This document shows positions 1-7,537 of a DNA stretch of 64,000 nucleotides, piece after piece (position 1 is the first letter of the stretch; every line of letters begins with the position of its first letter). The position numbers were made by a program, and so were the translations under genes. Source of the DNA: JABDQW01 sp942492025 (GTDB lineage: Bacteria; Pseudomonadota; Gammaproteobacteria; SZUA-229); assembly GCA_942492025.1 (NCBI GenBank), contig CALODJ010000003.1, forward strand, positions 434,001-498,000. The letters are read 5' to 3'. The notes under the pieces were generated by a model. It was not told where the DNA came from. It ran no database searches and saw only the letters and a program-made list of their open reading frames with translations.

Positions 1-152
1 TGAAACAGCTCATCGACGGCCTGTGGGCCACACTGGCGCAGGATGAAACGGTACAAAGGCCCTTTATGGCGGTGATACAGGACCTCGAAAGCATCTGCAT
101 TACCCCGTGAGTATTCCAGCATCAGGCTCTCATCAGAAATTTCTTCATCCAT
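1..152 (-). CDS. ECF-type RNA polymerase sigma factor, N-terminal part (cut by window edge)
   Basis: Reading the minus strand from an ATG at 152 gives about 50 residues beginning MDEEISDESLMLEYSRGN. They continue with an AFEVLYHRHKGPLYRFILRQ-like stretch, the usual start of the sigma region 2 helix in extracytoplasmic-function sigma factors. The rest lies left of the window. It follows the von Willebrand lipoprotein gene on the same strand with an 83-bp gap, so the two may be co-transcribed. No clear Shine-Dalgarno is visible. The subfamily cannot be told from this fragment. Confidence 0.75.
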   Translation of the reverse strand, partial: MDEEISDESLMLEYSRGNADAFEVLYHRHKGPLYRFILRQCGPQAVDELF

Positions 153-235
153 ACAGTGCAAGCTTACGCATTTATTGACCAACTTTAAACACTGATTCAA
201 GCAAGAGGGCCGGCTCCCAGTCAAGCAGCAGGGCG

Positions 236-2041
236 TTACTGTCTATTCTGACTGGTGTGAATATGCGGGCTCGTCGTTTGCAATGATTTTGCCAGATTGA
301 CAAGCGTGATGAATTCACCGCGATAACCGAACGGATCCTTGCCGCGGGCTTGACGTGCCAGTTCCAGGACATCATTGAAGTTAAAGTCATCAGTATGTTC
401 GCCTCCTCGTAATAATTGTCCAAAACCTGCAACAGCGGCTGAAAAGCGGAAGTTGTCGCTGGTGTTGTTCGCACGGTTTTTGATGTCCGTGACCCGTATC
501 GGGCGTTCAATCAGCCTGCTGTTCTCCGATTCCGGTTGTTTGTAACGCAGGCGCAGCAGCGCTACTTCGTCCTTGTGGGTTGCTGATGCGGTGTCGATCC
601 TGGCGTAGCGCAACGGGTCGATGCGTTTGTTGTTACTGGCGACCAGGTTGATCTCGTAAAGCGCCGTCACGCTGTGGCCAGCACCGATCTCTCCAGCGTC
701 AACCTTGTCATTGTTGAAATCTTCCCGTTCGAGTGCGCGGTTTTCATAGCCGATCAGTCTGTATTCAGCAACCACTGCGGGATTGAATTCGATCTGGATC
801 TTGACGTCTTTGGCGATAGTATTCAGAGTTGAACGCATCTCATCGACAAGCACTTTCTGTGCTTCATTCAGCTTGTCGATATAGGCGTAATTACCATTGC
901 CCGCGTCCGCCAGCTGTTCCATCAGCTGGTCGTTATAATTACCTGTGCCAAAGCCCAGGGTTGTCAGTGAAATGCCGGACTTGCGTTTTTCTTCAACGAG
1001 GTCTTTCAGGGCCTCGAAATTGACGGTACCGACATTGAAATCACCGTCAGTCGCGAGTATGACGCGGTTGATGCCGCCCTTGATGAATGACTGCCGGGCC
1101 AACTGGTACGCTGTGCGAATGCCAGCAGCGCCATTTGTGCGTCCTCCAGCGCTGAGCGCATCCAGCGCCTGACTGATTTTTGCAGTTTCGTTGCCGGCGG
1201 TGGCTTCCAGCACGACACCACTGGCGCCGGCATACACGACCAGCGAGATACGGTCTTCAGCACGCATTTGCTTGCTCAGCAGTTTGAGTGCGGACTTCAA
1301 CAGGCCGAGCTTGTCGGGTGATTTCATCGAGCCGGAAACATCGACGAGAAATACCAGGTTGCACGCCGGTAGTGATGTTCCAGCCATGTCATAACCCTTT
1401 ATGCCGACATGCAGAATGTGAGTGTCTGCATTCCACGGTGTTGGGCCAATCTCGGTGGTGACTGCGAAAGGATCTCTGCTGCTGTTTGGTGCAGGGTAAT
1501 CGTATGAAAAATAATTAATCAGCTCTTCAACTCTGACAGCGTCCTCGAATGGCAGCTGACCGTTGTTCAGCAGACGACGCACATTGCTGTAGGCGCCTGT
1601 ATCGACATCGATGCTGAAGGTTGAAACGGGTGAGTCGGTAACCCGTTTTATGCCATGGTCATCAAAGTGGGCATAATTCTCCCGAATAACGGATTCATTC
1701 GGCGGGACTAGATTTGGCATGCCGGATGCGGCGCCGTAAGGGAGGCTCTGATAGCTTGTGGCCTCTGCCATGCTTGACAACGGTGTGCTTGCACGCATCG
1801 CGCGCTTCCTGTTCAACCCGTCATGATCGTCAGCCGGCTCAGCATTGTCTGTCGATGGCTTGCTTGCCTGTGCATCCCGATGGTGTTGTGGCTTTATATC
1901 GACCACCGCCGCGGAATGACTCTGAGCGCCTTGTTCACTCGGTTGAGACTGTGTGCATGAGATCAGTAGTGAGCTCAGCGCAATTGCGCTCAGGCCCATC
2001 AGTAGTATCGACATGATAGTGTTAAGAGGCTGCTTACCCAT
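236..2041 (-). CDS. von Willebrand factor type A lipoprotein, YfbK-like
   Basis: A 601-residue protein with a lipoprotein signal peptide (hydrophobic stretch, then LLISC, Cys29), so probably anchored to a membrane facing the periplasm. A low-complexity linker (30-110) is followed by the N-terminal domain of YfbK-type proteins (about 141-183, with SIDVDTGAYSNVRR). Then comes a vWA domain with an intact MIDAS motif DVSGSM at 234-239, and a C-terminal DUF3520-type region. vWA domains bind partners through a metal ion; the partner here is unknown. The start is supported by AGGAGA just upstream. An ECF sigma factor gene follows, so a link with envelope stress is possible but not shown. Confidence 0.88.
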   Translation of the reverse strand: MGKQPLNTIMSILLMGLSAIALSSLLISCTQSQPSEQGAQSHSAAVVDIKPQHHRDAQASKPSTDNAEPADDHDGLNRKRAMRASTPLSSMAEATSYQSLPYGAASGMPNLVPPNESVIRENYAHFDDHGIKRVTDSPVSTFSIDVDTGAYSNVRRLLNNGQLPFEDAVRVEELINYFSYDYPAPNSSRDPFAVTTEIGPTPWNADTHILHVGIKGYDMAGTSLPACNLVFLVDVSGSMKSPDKLGLLKSALKLLSKQMRAEDRISLVVYAGASGVVLEATAGNETAKISQALDALSAGGRTNGAAGIRTAYQLARQSFIKGGINRVILATDGDFNVGTVNFEALKDLVEEKRKSGISLTTLGFGTGNYNDQLMEQLADAGNGNYAYIDKLNEAQKVLVDEMRSTLNTIAKDVKIQIEFNPAVVAEYRLIGYENRALEREDFNNDKVDAGEIGAGHSVTALYEINLVASNNKRIDPLRYARIDTASATHKDEVALLRLRYKQPESENSRLIERPIRVTDIKNRANNTSDNFRFSAAVAGFGQLLRGGEHTDDFNFNDVLELARQARGKDPFGYRGEFITLVNLAKSLQTTSPHIHTSQNRQ

Positions 2042-2152
2042 CGGATTCTCCTGTGTTTTATCTGCTCTTGGTTGTGTAAACGCAGGAAAGTCGAGAAAGG
2101 GTTAAGGCGTTCAGGGTGGCTAAATTTCAGGGCACCTGGTGAAAAATGCCGG

Positions 2153-2701
2153 TTAAGAGTCGATTGATGTGAGTGCCGCCTTGCAATTGCGGCAGTAATA
2201 GCGCGCCTGGCCGCGCAAGATTTTATTATGACGGGCTGTACTAATATGATGCCGCGTACATGCGCACCGGTAGGCATGGCGTTGCTGCTTGCGTACCGGG
2301 ATGCCTGATAAGTTGTAGTTACCCGTGGCCCTGGGTTCAGCGCCGAGCGACAGCATGACCTGCTGCCATTCCACACCATGGGGTTTGACTCTGCTGGCGC
2401 CATACAGAATATCTACGACATAATGGGCTACTTCATGTGGAACCGTTGTTTCGACATTGTCGTCAAAATACTTGGCGAACAGGTATGGATTGTAGCGAAT
2501 GATGCGTTTGCTGCTGTTCACCTTGTACATACCGGCGGCACGTCCCTTCAGGTCGAACAATACCGGTATTATTGGAAGCGGATGGTTGTATATCAGGCTC
2601 GCCTGGCGGATAATTTCACCGGTTTTCAGTCGCACCTGTTGCTCGCGGCGATGGCTGATAGGCTCGATGGTCTCGTTATTTTCAGCTTTTAGCATTGGCA
2701 C
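2153..2701 (-). CDS. SprT-like zinc metalloprotease
   Basis: A protein of about 180 residues with the SprT zinc site: HEVAH at 89-93 and a third ligand in the PHGVEW motif near 108. The C-terminal part has a zinc-ribbon pattern (YRCACTRH and YYCRNC). SprT-family proteins resemble the protease domain of eukaryotic Spartan; the bacterial role is little known. The start could be the GTG at 2701 or an ATG at 2695. Either way it overlaps the end of the DksA-like gene by 14-20 bases, which suggests one transcript with translational coupling. Confidence 0.85.
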   Translation of the reverse strand: MPMLKAENNETIEPISHRREQQVRLKTGEIIRQASLIYNHPLPIIPVLFDLKGRAAGMYKVNSSKRIIRYNPYLFAKYFDDNVETTVPHEVAHYVVDILYGASRVKPHGVEWQQVMLSLGAEPRATGNYNLSGIPVRKQQRHAYRCACTRHHISTARHNKILRGQARYYCRNCKAALTSIDS

Positions 2702-3035
2702 AAGTAAAACACAGGCTGGTTGCCGGGTCGAATTGCAGGCGTTGGAAGGCTATTTCATCACCACACTCAACACAATGGCCGTAGTCATCGTGTTCAATGC
2801 GCCTGAGTGCAGCGGCTATTTTCTGTAATTGAAGTTCACGCCTTCTTTCCCTTTCCTGTGACATTGCCTGCCCCTGCAGGGCATCCATGCGTGACAAACG
2901 GCCAAAACGTGTTTGATCGAGCTCGACGACTGCTGCTGCAGCATTACCGGTCTGCTTCAACTCGACAAGCTGATTGTGCTGTTGAAGCAATAGCATTTTG
3001 AGTTCAAATATCTGATTGGTCTTGAGCAAGGTCAT
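2682..3035 (-). CDS. DksA/TraR-type C4 zinc finger protein
   Basis: A 117-residue protein. Residues 1-60 are helical and rich in Gln and Leu. The C-terminus carries CVECG and CFTCA, the four-cysteine zinc finger of the DksA/TraR family, preceded by the typical IEHDDYGHC segment. DksA relatives act in the secondary channel of RNA polymerase; small family members may do other things. The frame stays open far upstream of the ATG at 3035, but that extension overlaps the HIT gene and does not resemble the family, so 3035 is preferred. It sits between the HIT and sprT-like genes on the same strand. Confidence 0.8.
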   Translation of the reverse strand: MTLLKTNQIFELKMLLLQQHNQLVELKQTGNAAAAVVELDQTRFGRLSRMDALQGQAMSQERERRRELQLQKIAAALRRIEHDDYGHCVECGDEIAFQRLQFDPATSLCFTCANAKS

Positions 3036-3048
3036 GGTATCCAGGTCT

Positions 3049-3450
3049 CTAACGCAGGTGCGTGTGGTCCATATTAATCGCTTGCCTGATTTTATCAGCG
3101 ATTTTCTTCTGCTGGTCTTCAGTGTACGGTGTTGCTGCCAGTTTACTCCACACAGGCGCTGGCCAGGCGGCGTCCGTTTTGTAACGAACGATATGGTGCA
3201 GGTGCAATTGCGGAACGAGATTTCCAAGCGCGGCAATGTTGATTTTGTCGGCATCGAACACATTCGCGATAGTGCTGGCGAGTCTGGACGATTCAGCGAT
3301 GAGTTGGTTCTGGTCTGCCACAGTGAGTTGGTGTATCTCTGTGATATTTGGGCGATCCGGTACAAGCACGAACCAGGGATAATTGCGGTCATTCATCAAC
3401 AGCAGGTGACATAACGCGAATTTGCCGATAATTATCGTGTCCTCTAGCAA
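3049..3450 (-). CDS. HIT-family nucleotide-binding protein
   Basis: A histidine-triad protein of about 133 residues. The active-site segment reads QLHLHHIVRYKTDAAWPAPV, the form seen in proteobacterial HIT hydrolases. The family hydrolyses nucleotide phosphoramidates or dinucleoside polyphosphates; the substrate here is unknown. The start is uncertain. TTG at 3450 is the first usual start codon, but the frame is open back to a TAA at 3484-3486. The 11 extra codons include IHPQLLEDT, which looks like the conserved N-terminus of the family (HPQL...DT). There is no ATG or GTG in that extension. Confidence 0.8.
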   Translation of the reverse strand: MLEDTIIIGKFALCHLLLMNDRNYPWFVLVPDRPNITEIHQLTVADQNQLIAESSRLASTIANVFDADKINIAALGNLVPQLHLHHIVRYKTDAAWPAPVWSKLAATPYTEDQQKKIADKIRQAINMDHTHLR

Positions 3451-3483
3451 CTGTGGATGGATGTTGATGGACGTGTACTCGGG

Positions 3484-3861
3484 TTAGTTGATTTTCGTCA
3501 AAGTGACCGCAGTCTGCTTGCCATAGGCTTCATCGAAGACCAGGTCAATCGATACTCTGTCATCGTTTTCGTTGATCTTGATCTGTTGCAGATCGGGTAT
3601 ACGGTTAGCCAGCCAGGTGCAGAGGGCGGCAGACATGACTTCGTCGTTTGACCGCATTGCACTGAGAAGATTGGCCGCAACAAACTGAGCCCGCTGATTG
3701 ATGTCAGGGTTGTCAATGAGTTCATTGCCGACCATGATTCCCGCTTTCATTTTTAGATCCATCTTGTCGAGATAAGCCGCCTGGTGCGGGGGTAACGGCT
3801 GGTCTCTATCGTATTCAAGCTGGGCGATGCCGTTTAACAGCACAGCGAATAGATTACTCAT
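3484..3861 (-). CDS. Conserved-looking hypothetical protein
   Basis: A protein of about 125 residues beginning MSNLFAVLLNGIAQLEYDRD. It appears soluble and mainly helical, with no signal peptide or cysteine motif. I do not recognise the family. ATG at 3861 is preferred; a GTG at 3870 would add three residues. It ends 33 bases before the HIT start and in the same frame, so the stop TAA at 3484-3486 is all that separates the two coding sequences. It is the first gene of the minus-strand run HIT / zinc finger / SprT. Confidence 0.65.
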   Translation of the reverse strand: MSNLFAVLLNGIAQLEYDRDQPLPPHQAAYLDKMDLKMKAGIMVGNELIDNPDINQRAQFVAANLLSAMRSNDEVMSAALCTWLANRIPDLQQIKINENDDRVSIDLVFDEAYGKQTAVTLTKIN

Positions 3862-3984
3862 GGACTTCACGACGGTAAAAGTTAAAATTTGTACCTATTC
3901 TCGCGTAGCAAGACGTCTGCTGCAAGCAAGTGGAAAAAACAGGCAAATTTATCATGGTATAAAACCCGTTTGCTGGTGATATGA

Positions 3985-4019
3985 TTAAGGAAAATCTGAT
4001 GTATTCAGAGCTTCCTTAA
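3985..4019. repeat. Palindromic repeat, TTAAGGAARCTCTGA family, copy 1
   Basis: A near-perfect palindrome with arms TTAAGGAAAATCTGA and TCAGAGCTTCCTTAA around a 5-base loop. The same palindrome recurs at 6066-6096 and 24891-24917. It lies in the 219-bp gap between the divergent hypothetical gene and the ferredoxin-NADP reductase. Confidence 0.75.
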
Positions 4020-4080
4020 ATACAACTGCAGTCGCGGAGGTTGTCACCAAACAGCATGTCTTATCATAAGGTCCATACTA

Positions 4081-4824
4081 ATGCCTGATTGGATAAATGC
4101 AGAAATTATCGGGAACCACGAATGGACAGACAATCTGTTCTCTTTGCGGTTTCGTGCACCCCTCGGTGAGTTCAAAGCAGGTCAGTTTGTTCGACTGGCA
4201 ATGGAAATCGATGGTGAAATTGTGGCACGGCCGTATTCGCTGGTTAATTCACCGACTGAATCCGAACTGGAAGTATTCTTCAACATCATTCCGCAAGGCC
4301 CTTTGACACCAAGACTGGCAGAGCTGAAACCCGGCGATTTCATCAAGGTGGCAGATAAGCCCTATGGCTTCTTGACGGTTGAAGAAATACCGGATGCCCG
4401 TGATCTGTGGATGCTGGCGTCAGGAACAGGTGTCGGCCCATTCATTTCGATTCTTAAATCGGGAAATGCGTGGCGAAAATTTGAAAATGTCGTGCTGGTC
4501 TACTCGGTCAAGACCGCCCGTGAGCTGGCTTATCAGCATGTGATAGCGGAGATCGGCACGCAGTATCAAGCGCAATTATCATTTGTACCCGTGGTAACGC
4601 GTGAGCGCATCGAAGGCGCGCTTAACCAGCGAATCACCGCTGCGCTTGAATCCGGGGTGCTGGAACAGACGGCTGGCATTCGTTTGAGTGCGGACGATTC
4701 TCATGTGATGATGTGCGGAAATTCCGCGATGATTGCAGATGTTACGGAACTATTAAAGGCCCGAAATATGCGTAAACATTTGCGTCGCGAGCCGGGCCAC
4801 ATCACTACCGAAAAATACCATTGA
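4081..4824 (+). CDS. fpr: Ferredoxin/flavodoxin-NADP+ reductase
   Basis: A 247-residue flavoprotein, the usual length for bacterial Fpr. It moves electrons between NADPH and ferredoxin or flavodoxin in the cytoplasm. The FAD-binding motif ARPYSLVNSP lies near residue 58, the NADP-binding loop ASGTGVGPF near 118, and the CGNSAMI nicotinamide-site motif near the end. The C-terminal tail ITTEKYH fits the subclass that ends in an aromatic-like capped tail. It stands alone on the plus strand with repeats on both sides. Confidence 0.92.
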   Translation: MPDWINAEIIGNHEWTDNLFSLRFRAPLGEFKAGQFVRLAMEIDGEIVARPYSLVNSPTESELEVFFNIIPQGPLTPRLAELKPGDFIKVADKPYGFLTVEEIPDARDLWMLASGTGVGPFISILKSGNAWRKFENVVLVYSVKTARELAYQHVIAEIGTQYQAQLSFVPVVTRERIEGALNQRITAALESGVLEQTAGIRLSADDSHVMMCGNSAMIADVTELLKARNMRKHLRREPGHITTEKYH

Positions 4825-5020
4825 TCGCCATGCAATTGGCGGGCTGCGTCGGCCTTGGTGCAATGTCCGGGCTAATCCGATCCGAAAATCCGTGCCTGAT
4901 TTTGAACGGATGGACTTGACGCATTGTTAAAAATTGAACGGATTTTTTCTCGCCAAGGCGCCAGGAACGCAAAGTAGTCACATATTTTTACTACAATCAA
5001 CCGGCGTTGTTTTAGCACAC

Positions 5021-5040
5021 GCCCGATCCGCATTTCTCAT
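5021..5040. repeat. Possible remnant of the miniature element end
   Basis: GCCCGATCCGCATTTCTCAT resembles the left end of the 306-bp element (CCCGCATTTCTCACC) with a short insertion. The rest of the 4825-5096 gap holds an ACGCAAAG-type dispersed fragment near 4960 and nothing else I recognise. Confidence 0.35.
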
Positions 5041-5096
5041 CTCGTCTTTCGAGTGATAACTGCGCTTCCTGGTGTGGAGAGGTTTACTGAGATCCA

Positions 5097-5966
5097 ATGC
5101 AATGGCTCTATTTAACACTGGTGTCTGCGTTCTGCATTGCTACCGCGGACGCACTCACACGTAAATACCTGCAAGCTTACAATGCCCGTGAGCTGGTCAT
5201 CATTCGTTTTGGTATGCCAGGTCTGCTGTTGCTGCCGCTGCTGCTGCTGCAGCCGATGCCGGTGCTGGCCACCGAATTCTGGTACTGGACGGCCGCACTG
5301 GTTCCGCTCGAAGTGACTGCCATGCTGTTGTATTCGCAGGCCATCCGCGATACCTCACTATCATTAACGCTGCCCTATCTTGCTTTTACCCCGGTTTTCA
5401 ATACGCTGACGGGCTATGTGCTGTTACAGGAGCAGGTCTCTATCACAGGGTTCTCCGGCATTTTGCTGGTTGTGTTTGGTGCCTGGTTACTGAATCTTGA
5501 GCACGCCCGCGGCGAGCGTTTCGATGTGCTGGCGCCTTTTCGCGCCATTATCACAGAGCGAGGCTCCCGCCTGATGCTGATCACTGCCGCCCTCTACAGC
5601 GTGACTTCGGTGCTGGGAAAAGGGGCGCTTGCGTACACGACGCCTGTGTTTTTCGGGACACTCTACTACGTCGTTCTTGGTTTTATCGTGATTGTTATAT
5701 TTTCAGCAGGCGCAAAATCAACCGTCCACGTGCTCTGGCGCAAACCGGTTGCGCACCTGGCGATCGGTGTGTTTATGGGTATCATGGTGGTGACACATTT
5801 CTTTGCCATCCAGCATGTCGAAGTGGCATACATGATAGCGGTGAAACGCACCAGTCTATTGTTCGGGATACTGTACAGTGTATTATTGTTTCACGAGCGC
5901 GCGCGAGTTGAGTATTTTTTCGCGGGTGGCATGATGCTGGCAGGTGTGTATTTGATCGTCAGCTAG
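5097..5966 (+). CDS. EamA/DMT-superfamily membrane transporter
   Basis: A 289-residue inner-membrane protein with about ten hydrophobic segments arranged as two repeated five-helix halves, the EamA (drug/metabolite transporter) plan. It opens MQWLYLTLVSAFCIATADA. The substrate cannot be read from the sequence; the family exports amino acids and other small metabolites or takes them up. The stop codon TAG (5964-5966) is the border of a miniature element end, so the last codons meet the repeat with no spacer. Confidence 0.85.
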   Translation: MQWLYLTLVSAFCIATADALTRKYLQAYNARELVIIRFGMPGLLLLPLLLLQPMPVLATEFWYWTAALVPLEVTAMLLYSQAIRDTSLSLTLPYLAFTPVFNTLTGYVLLQEQVSITGFSGILLVVFGAWLLNLEHARGERFDVLAPFRAIITERGSRLMLITAALYSVTSVLGKGALAYTTPVFFGTLYYVVLGFIVIVIFSAGAKSTVHVLWRKPVAHLAIGVFMGIMVVTHFFAIQHVEVAYMIAVKRTSLLFGILYSVLLFHERARVEYFFAGGMMLAGVYLIVS

Positions 5967-6024
5967 CCCGCATTTCTCACCGGGCGGCGTAGAAAAATGA
6001 GTTGGCACTGGCTATCAGGAGTAA

Positions 6025-6056
6025 ACCCTGGCGGCGCGCTGTGTTGCCGCCAGGGT
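6025..6056 (+). terminator. Strong stem-loop after the EamA gene, possible terminator
   Basis: ACCCTGGCGGC pairs with GCCGCCAGGGT over 11 bases with a 10-base loop. No U-run follows, so this is a possible bidirectional or rho-assisted terminator between the convergent EamA and DsrC-like genes. Confidence 0.45.
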
Positions 6057-6065
6057 ATGAGGACC

Positions 6066-6096
6066 TAAGGAAACTCTGATTTATTCAGAGCTTCCC
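6066..6096. repeat. Palindromic repeat, TTAAGGAARCTCTGA family, copy 2
   Basis: TAAGGAAACTCTGA and TCAGAGCTTCCCT flank TTTAT. Same family as 3985-4019. Confidence 0.75.
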
Positions 6097-6118
6097 TGTT
6101 AAGAATTGCGGGCTGGAT

Positions 6119-6433
6119 TCAGGCTACGCTGCCGAAGGATTTGTCAACTGCGCCTGCGGGGACATCAAGCCCGGCCAGTCTGCAGCCTTGCGCCACCGGG
6201 CCGCCGGGGATGATCTCATAAAGATATTTCATGCCTCCTTTAGAATGAAAACTTTCTTCCAGTGCATCTTTGATTTGACGCAGATGCGGTCTTTCAGCTT
6301 TGTTGTAGTACTCCTGAAGTGAGCGAATCAGCTGCCAATGGTCGTCGGTGAGCTCAAGACCATCTTCACGGGCCACTGTCTCAGCTACTGATACGTTCCA
6401 GTCACCTGGGGCGTGAGGAAATGAATCTGCCAT
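6119..6433 (-). CDS. DsrC/TusE-family sulfur carrier homologue with altered C-terminus
   Basis: A 104-residue protein of the DsrC/TusE family: GDWNVSVAETVAREDGLELTDDHW near the start, then EYYNKAERPHLRQI and YLYEIIPGGPVAQGCRLAGL. In DsrC, two C-terminal cysteines spaced by 11 residues carry sulfur; TusE keeps only the last one. Here Cys84 sits at the inner position (CysB), but the expected outer cysteine, 11 residues later, is Ala95. The tail is also extended by DKSFGSVA. It cannot work exactly as DsrC or TusE does. The gene stands alone; no dsr or tus gene is adjacent in this window. Confidence 0.85.
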   Translation of the reverse strand: MADSFPHAPGDWNVSVAETVAREDGLELTDDHWQLIRSLQEYYNKAERPHLRQIKDALEESFHSKGGMKYLYEIIPGGPVAQGCRLAGLDVPAGAVDKSFGSVA

Positions 6434-6913
6434 ATTTACTCCTTTGCGTGGGTTGTTGTGTTATTGAAATAATTCGAGGCTTGATCTTAGCCTGCATATT
6501 GCATAAAGGCGGACGCATAATTAAGAATATTTGTCGACACTCCAAACAGCCAGGCAAAAATCAACGGATTCTATTCCGGTTACAGTTTGTCCTCTTTGGT
6601 TTTACGGACAAGCTGGCGTCGCATCCTGAACGATTCCCTTTGATCCATAGCTATGGCTATGGATCAAGGGCGATCGTCCAGACTGGTTGCGCGTCTCGTC
6701 CATGAGGCTCACCCCTTGCGGGGGCCTGCGCGATAAATCTTTCCAGATGATTGATCGCCGGCTTGCCCATAAAACCCAAATCCTTCATGCAATATGCGGG
6801 TTGTTCATCTTACAGTCAATAACTTAATGAATCATAAGAATATGTCAAGAAATCAGACCAATGCCTTTTAAGTTATTGTTCCCGGTTCCTGGCATCACCA
6901 TCTGGAGCCGGAA
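6434..6913. other. Gene-poor spacer with a long stem-loop
   Basis: About 480 bases between the DsrC-like and AMMECR1-like genes. It holds the stem-loop at 6636-6670 and, at 6690-6740, a stretch (TGAGGCTCACCCCTTGCGGGG) that resembles 50097-50120. I see no convincing gene. A plus-strand frame at 6421-6705 has no family resemblance. Confidence 0.6.
6636..6670. repeat. Long near-perfect inverted repeat
   Basis: CCCTTTGATCCATAGC and GCTATGGATCAAGGG pair almost fully around a very short loop. No U-run follows. The role is unknown. Confidence 0.6.
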
Positions 6914-7465
6914 TCAGAATTCCTCGACGGTATAACGTTTGACCTTGATTTGATCACTCCAGTAGTCTGCCGGCAGTCCTGCTTTGAGTTTCAGGTGGTT
7001 GAGGAATTCCTGTGAATCCGTCAGCGATTCCCAGACAGATGGCAGAAAAGTGCCCTTATTGAAGCCATCTTCCAGTATCAGGCCATCGATACCGGGCCTG
7101 ATCTGCTGCACCAGATCCTCCTCTGAGTCAAAATCGATAGCTTCGGGGCTGCCCAGAACAGAAATATGCACATCGAGTCCGTCGAATTCGTTCGTGCTCA
7201 ATGGCATAAAGCGGTTATCTGTAAATGCAGCGGCCCACGCATTGTAGGCAACATCTTCAACCAACGGGCGAACAGGCTTGAGTATGCCGATGCAGCCGCG
7301 TAATTTTTCGTTCTGATGCAGGGTGACGAAGGTGGCTTTTTTCGATTGAAGTTCTGCCGGATATCGCGAAGTATCTACGCTGACAGGCTTGCCGGTTTCC
7401 AGCCCGTGTTTGATCGAGCTGTACGCCAGCTCACGCAATAATCGTCGATTCTCTGTGCCTAACAT
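6914..7465 (-). CDS. amrA: AmmeMemoRadiSam system protein A (AMMECR1 domain)
   Basis: A 183-residue AMMECR1-domain protein with the signature LRGCIGILKP (about residue 55) and the FTDNRFMPLSTNEFDGLDVHISVL segment. The family is found with a MEMO-type protein and a radical SAM enzyme; the biochemical role of the set is not established. It lies just downstream of the MEMO gene on the same strand, separated by 66 bases that include 13-bp tandem repeats, and opposite the radical SAM gene. Confidence 0.9.
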   Translation of the reverse strand: MLGTENRRLLRELAYSSIKHGLETGKPVSVDTSRYPAELQSKKATFVTLHQNEKLRGCIGILKPVRPLVEDVAYNAWAAAFTDNRFMPLSTNEFDGLDVHISVLGSPEAIDFDSEEDLVQQIRPGIDGLILEDGFNKGTFLPSVWESLTDSQEFLNHLKLKAGLPADYWSDQIKVKRYTVEEF

Positions 7466-7490
7466 TGTGTATTGCCTGACTAGTTGCTTT

Positions 7491-7537
7491 GTTTAGCTGC
7501 CTGGTTTAGCTGCCTGGTTTAGCTGCCTGGTTTAGCT
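7491..7537. repeat. 13-bp tandem repeat array
   Basis: GTTTAGCTGCCTG is repeated three times perfectly (7491-7529), plus a partial fourth unit. It fills the gap between the MEMO and AMMECR1 genes, and the stop codon of the MEMO gene lies inside the last partial unit. Confidence 0.9.

Larger units (their letters stand above)
5963..6113 (+). mobile_element. Miniature element family 1, degenerate copy
   Basis: CTAGCCCGCATTTCTCACC at 5963-5981 and the next 45 bases match the left end of the full elements at 17710 and 48430. A weak right end (GAATTGCGGGCTG) sits near 6103-6115. Between them are a strong hairpin (6025-6056) and an unrelated palindrome (6066-6096). No coding capacity. Confidence 0.7.

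Noticed and set aside
3..110. Plus-strand frame ending at 110 that looks like a regulator tail
   Set aside because: The minus strand gives a much better ECF sigma factor N-terminus over the same bases.
3036..3392. N-terminal extension of the DksA-like frame
   Set aside because: It overlaps the HIT gene and has no family-like sequence; the ATG at 3035 gives a normal-length protein.
6421..6705. 94-residue plus-strand frame
   Set aside because: Cysteine- and isoleucine-rich with no family resemblance; it starts opposite the DsrC-like start and runs through the long hairpin.
7491..7537. CRISPR-like array
   Set aside because: The units are only 13 bp with no spacers. No CRISPR array was seen anywhere in the window.
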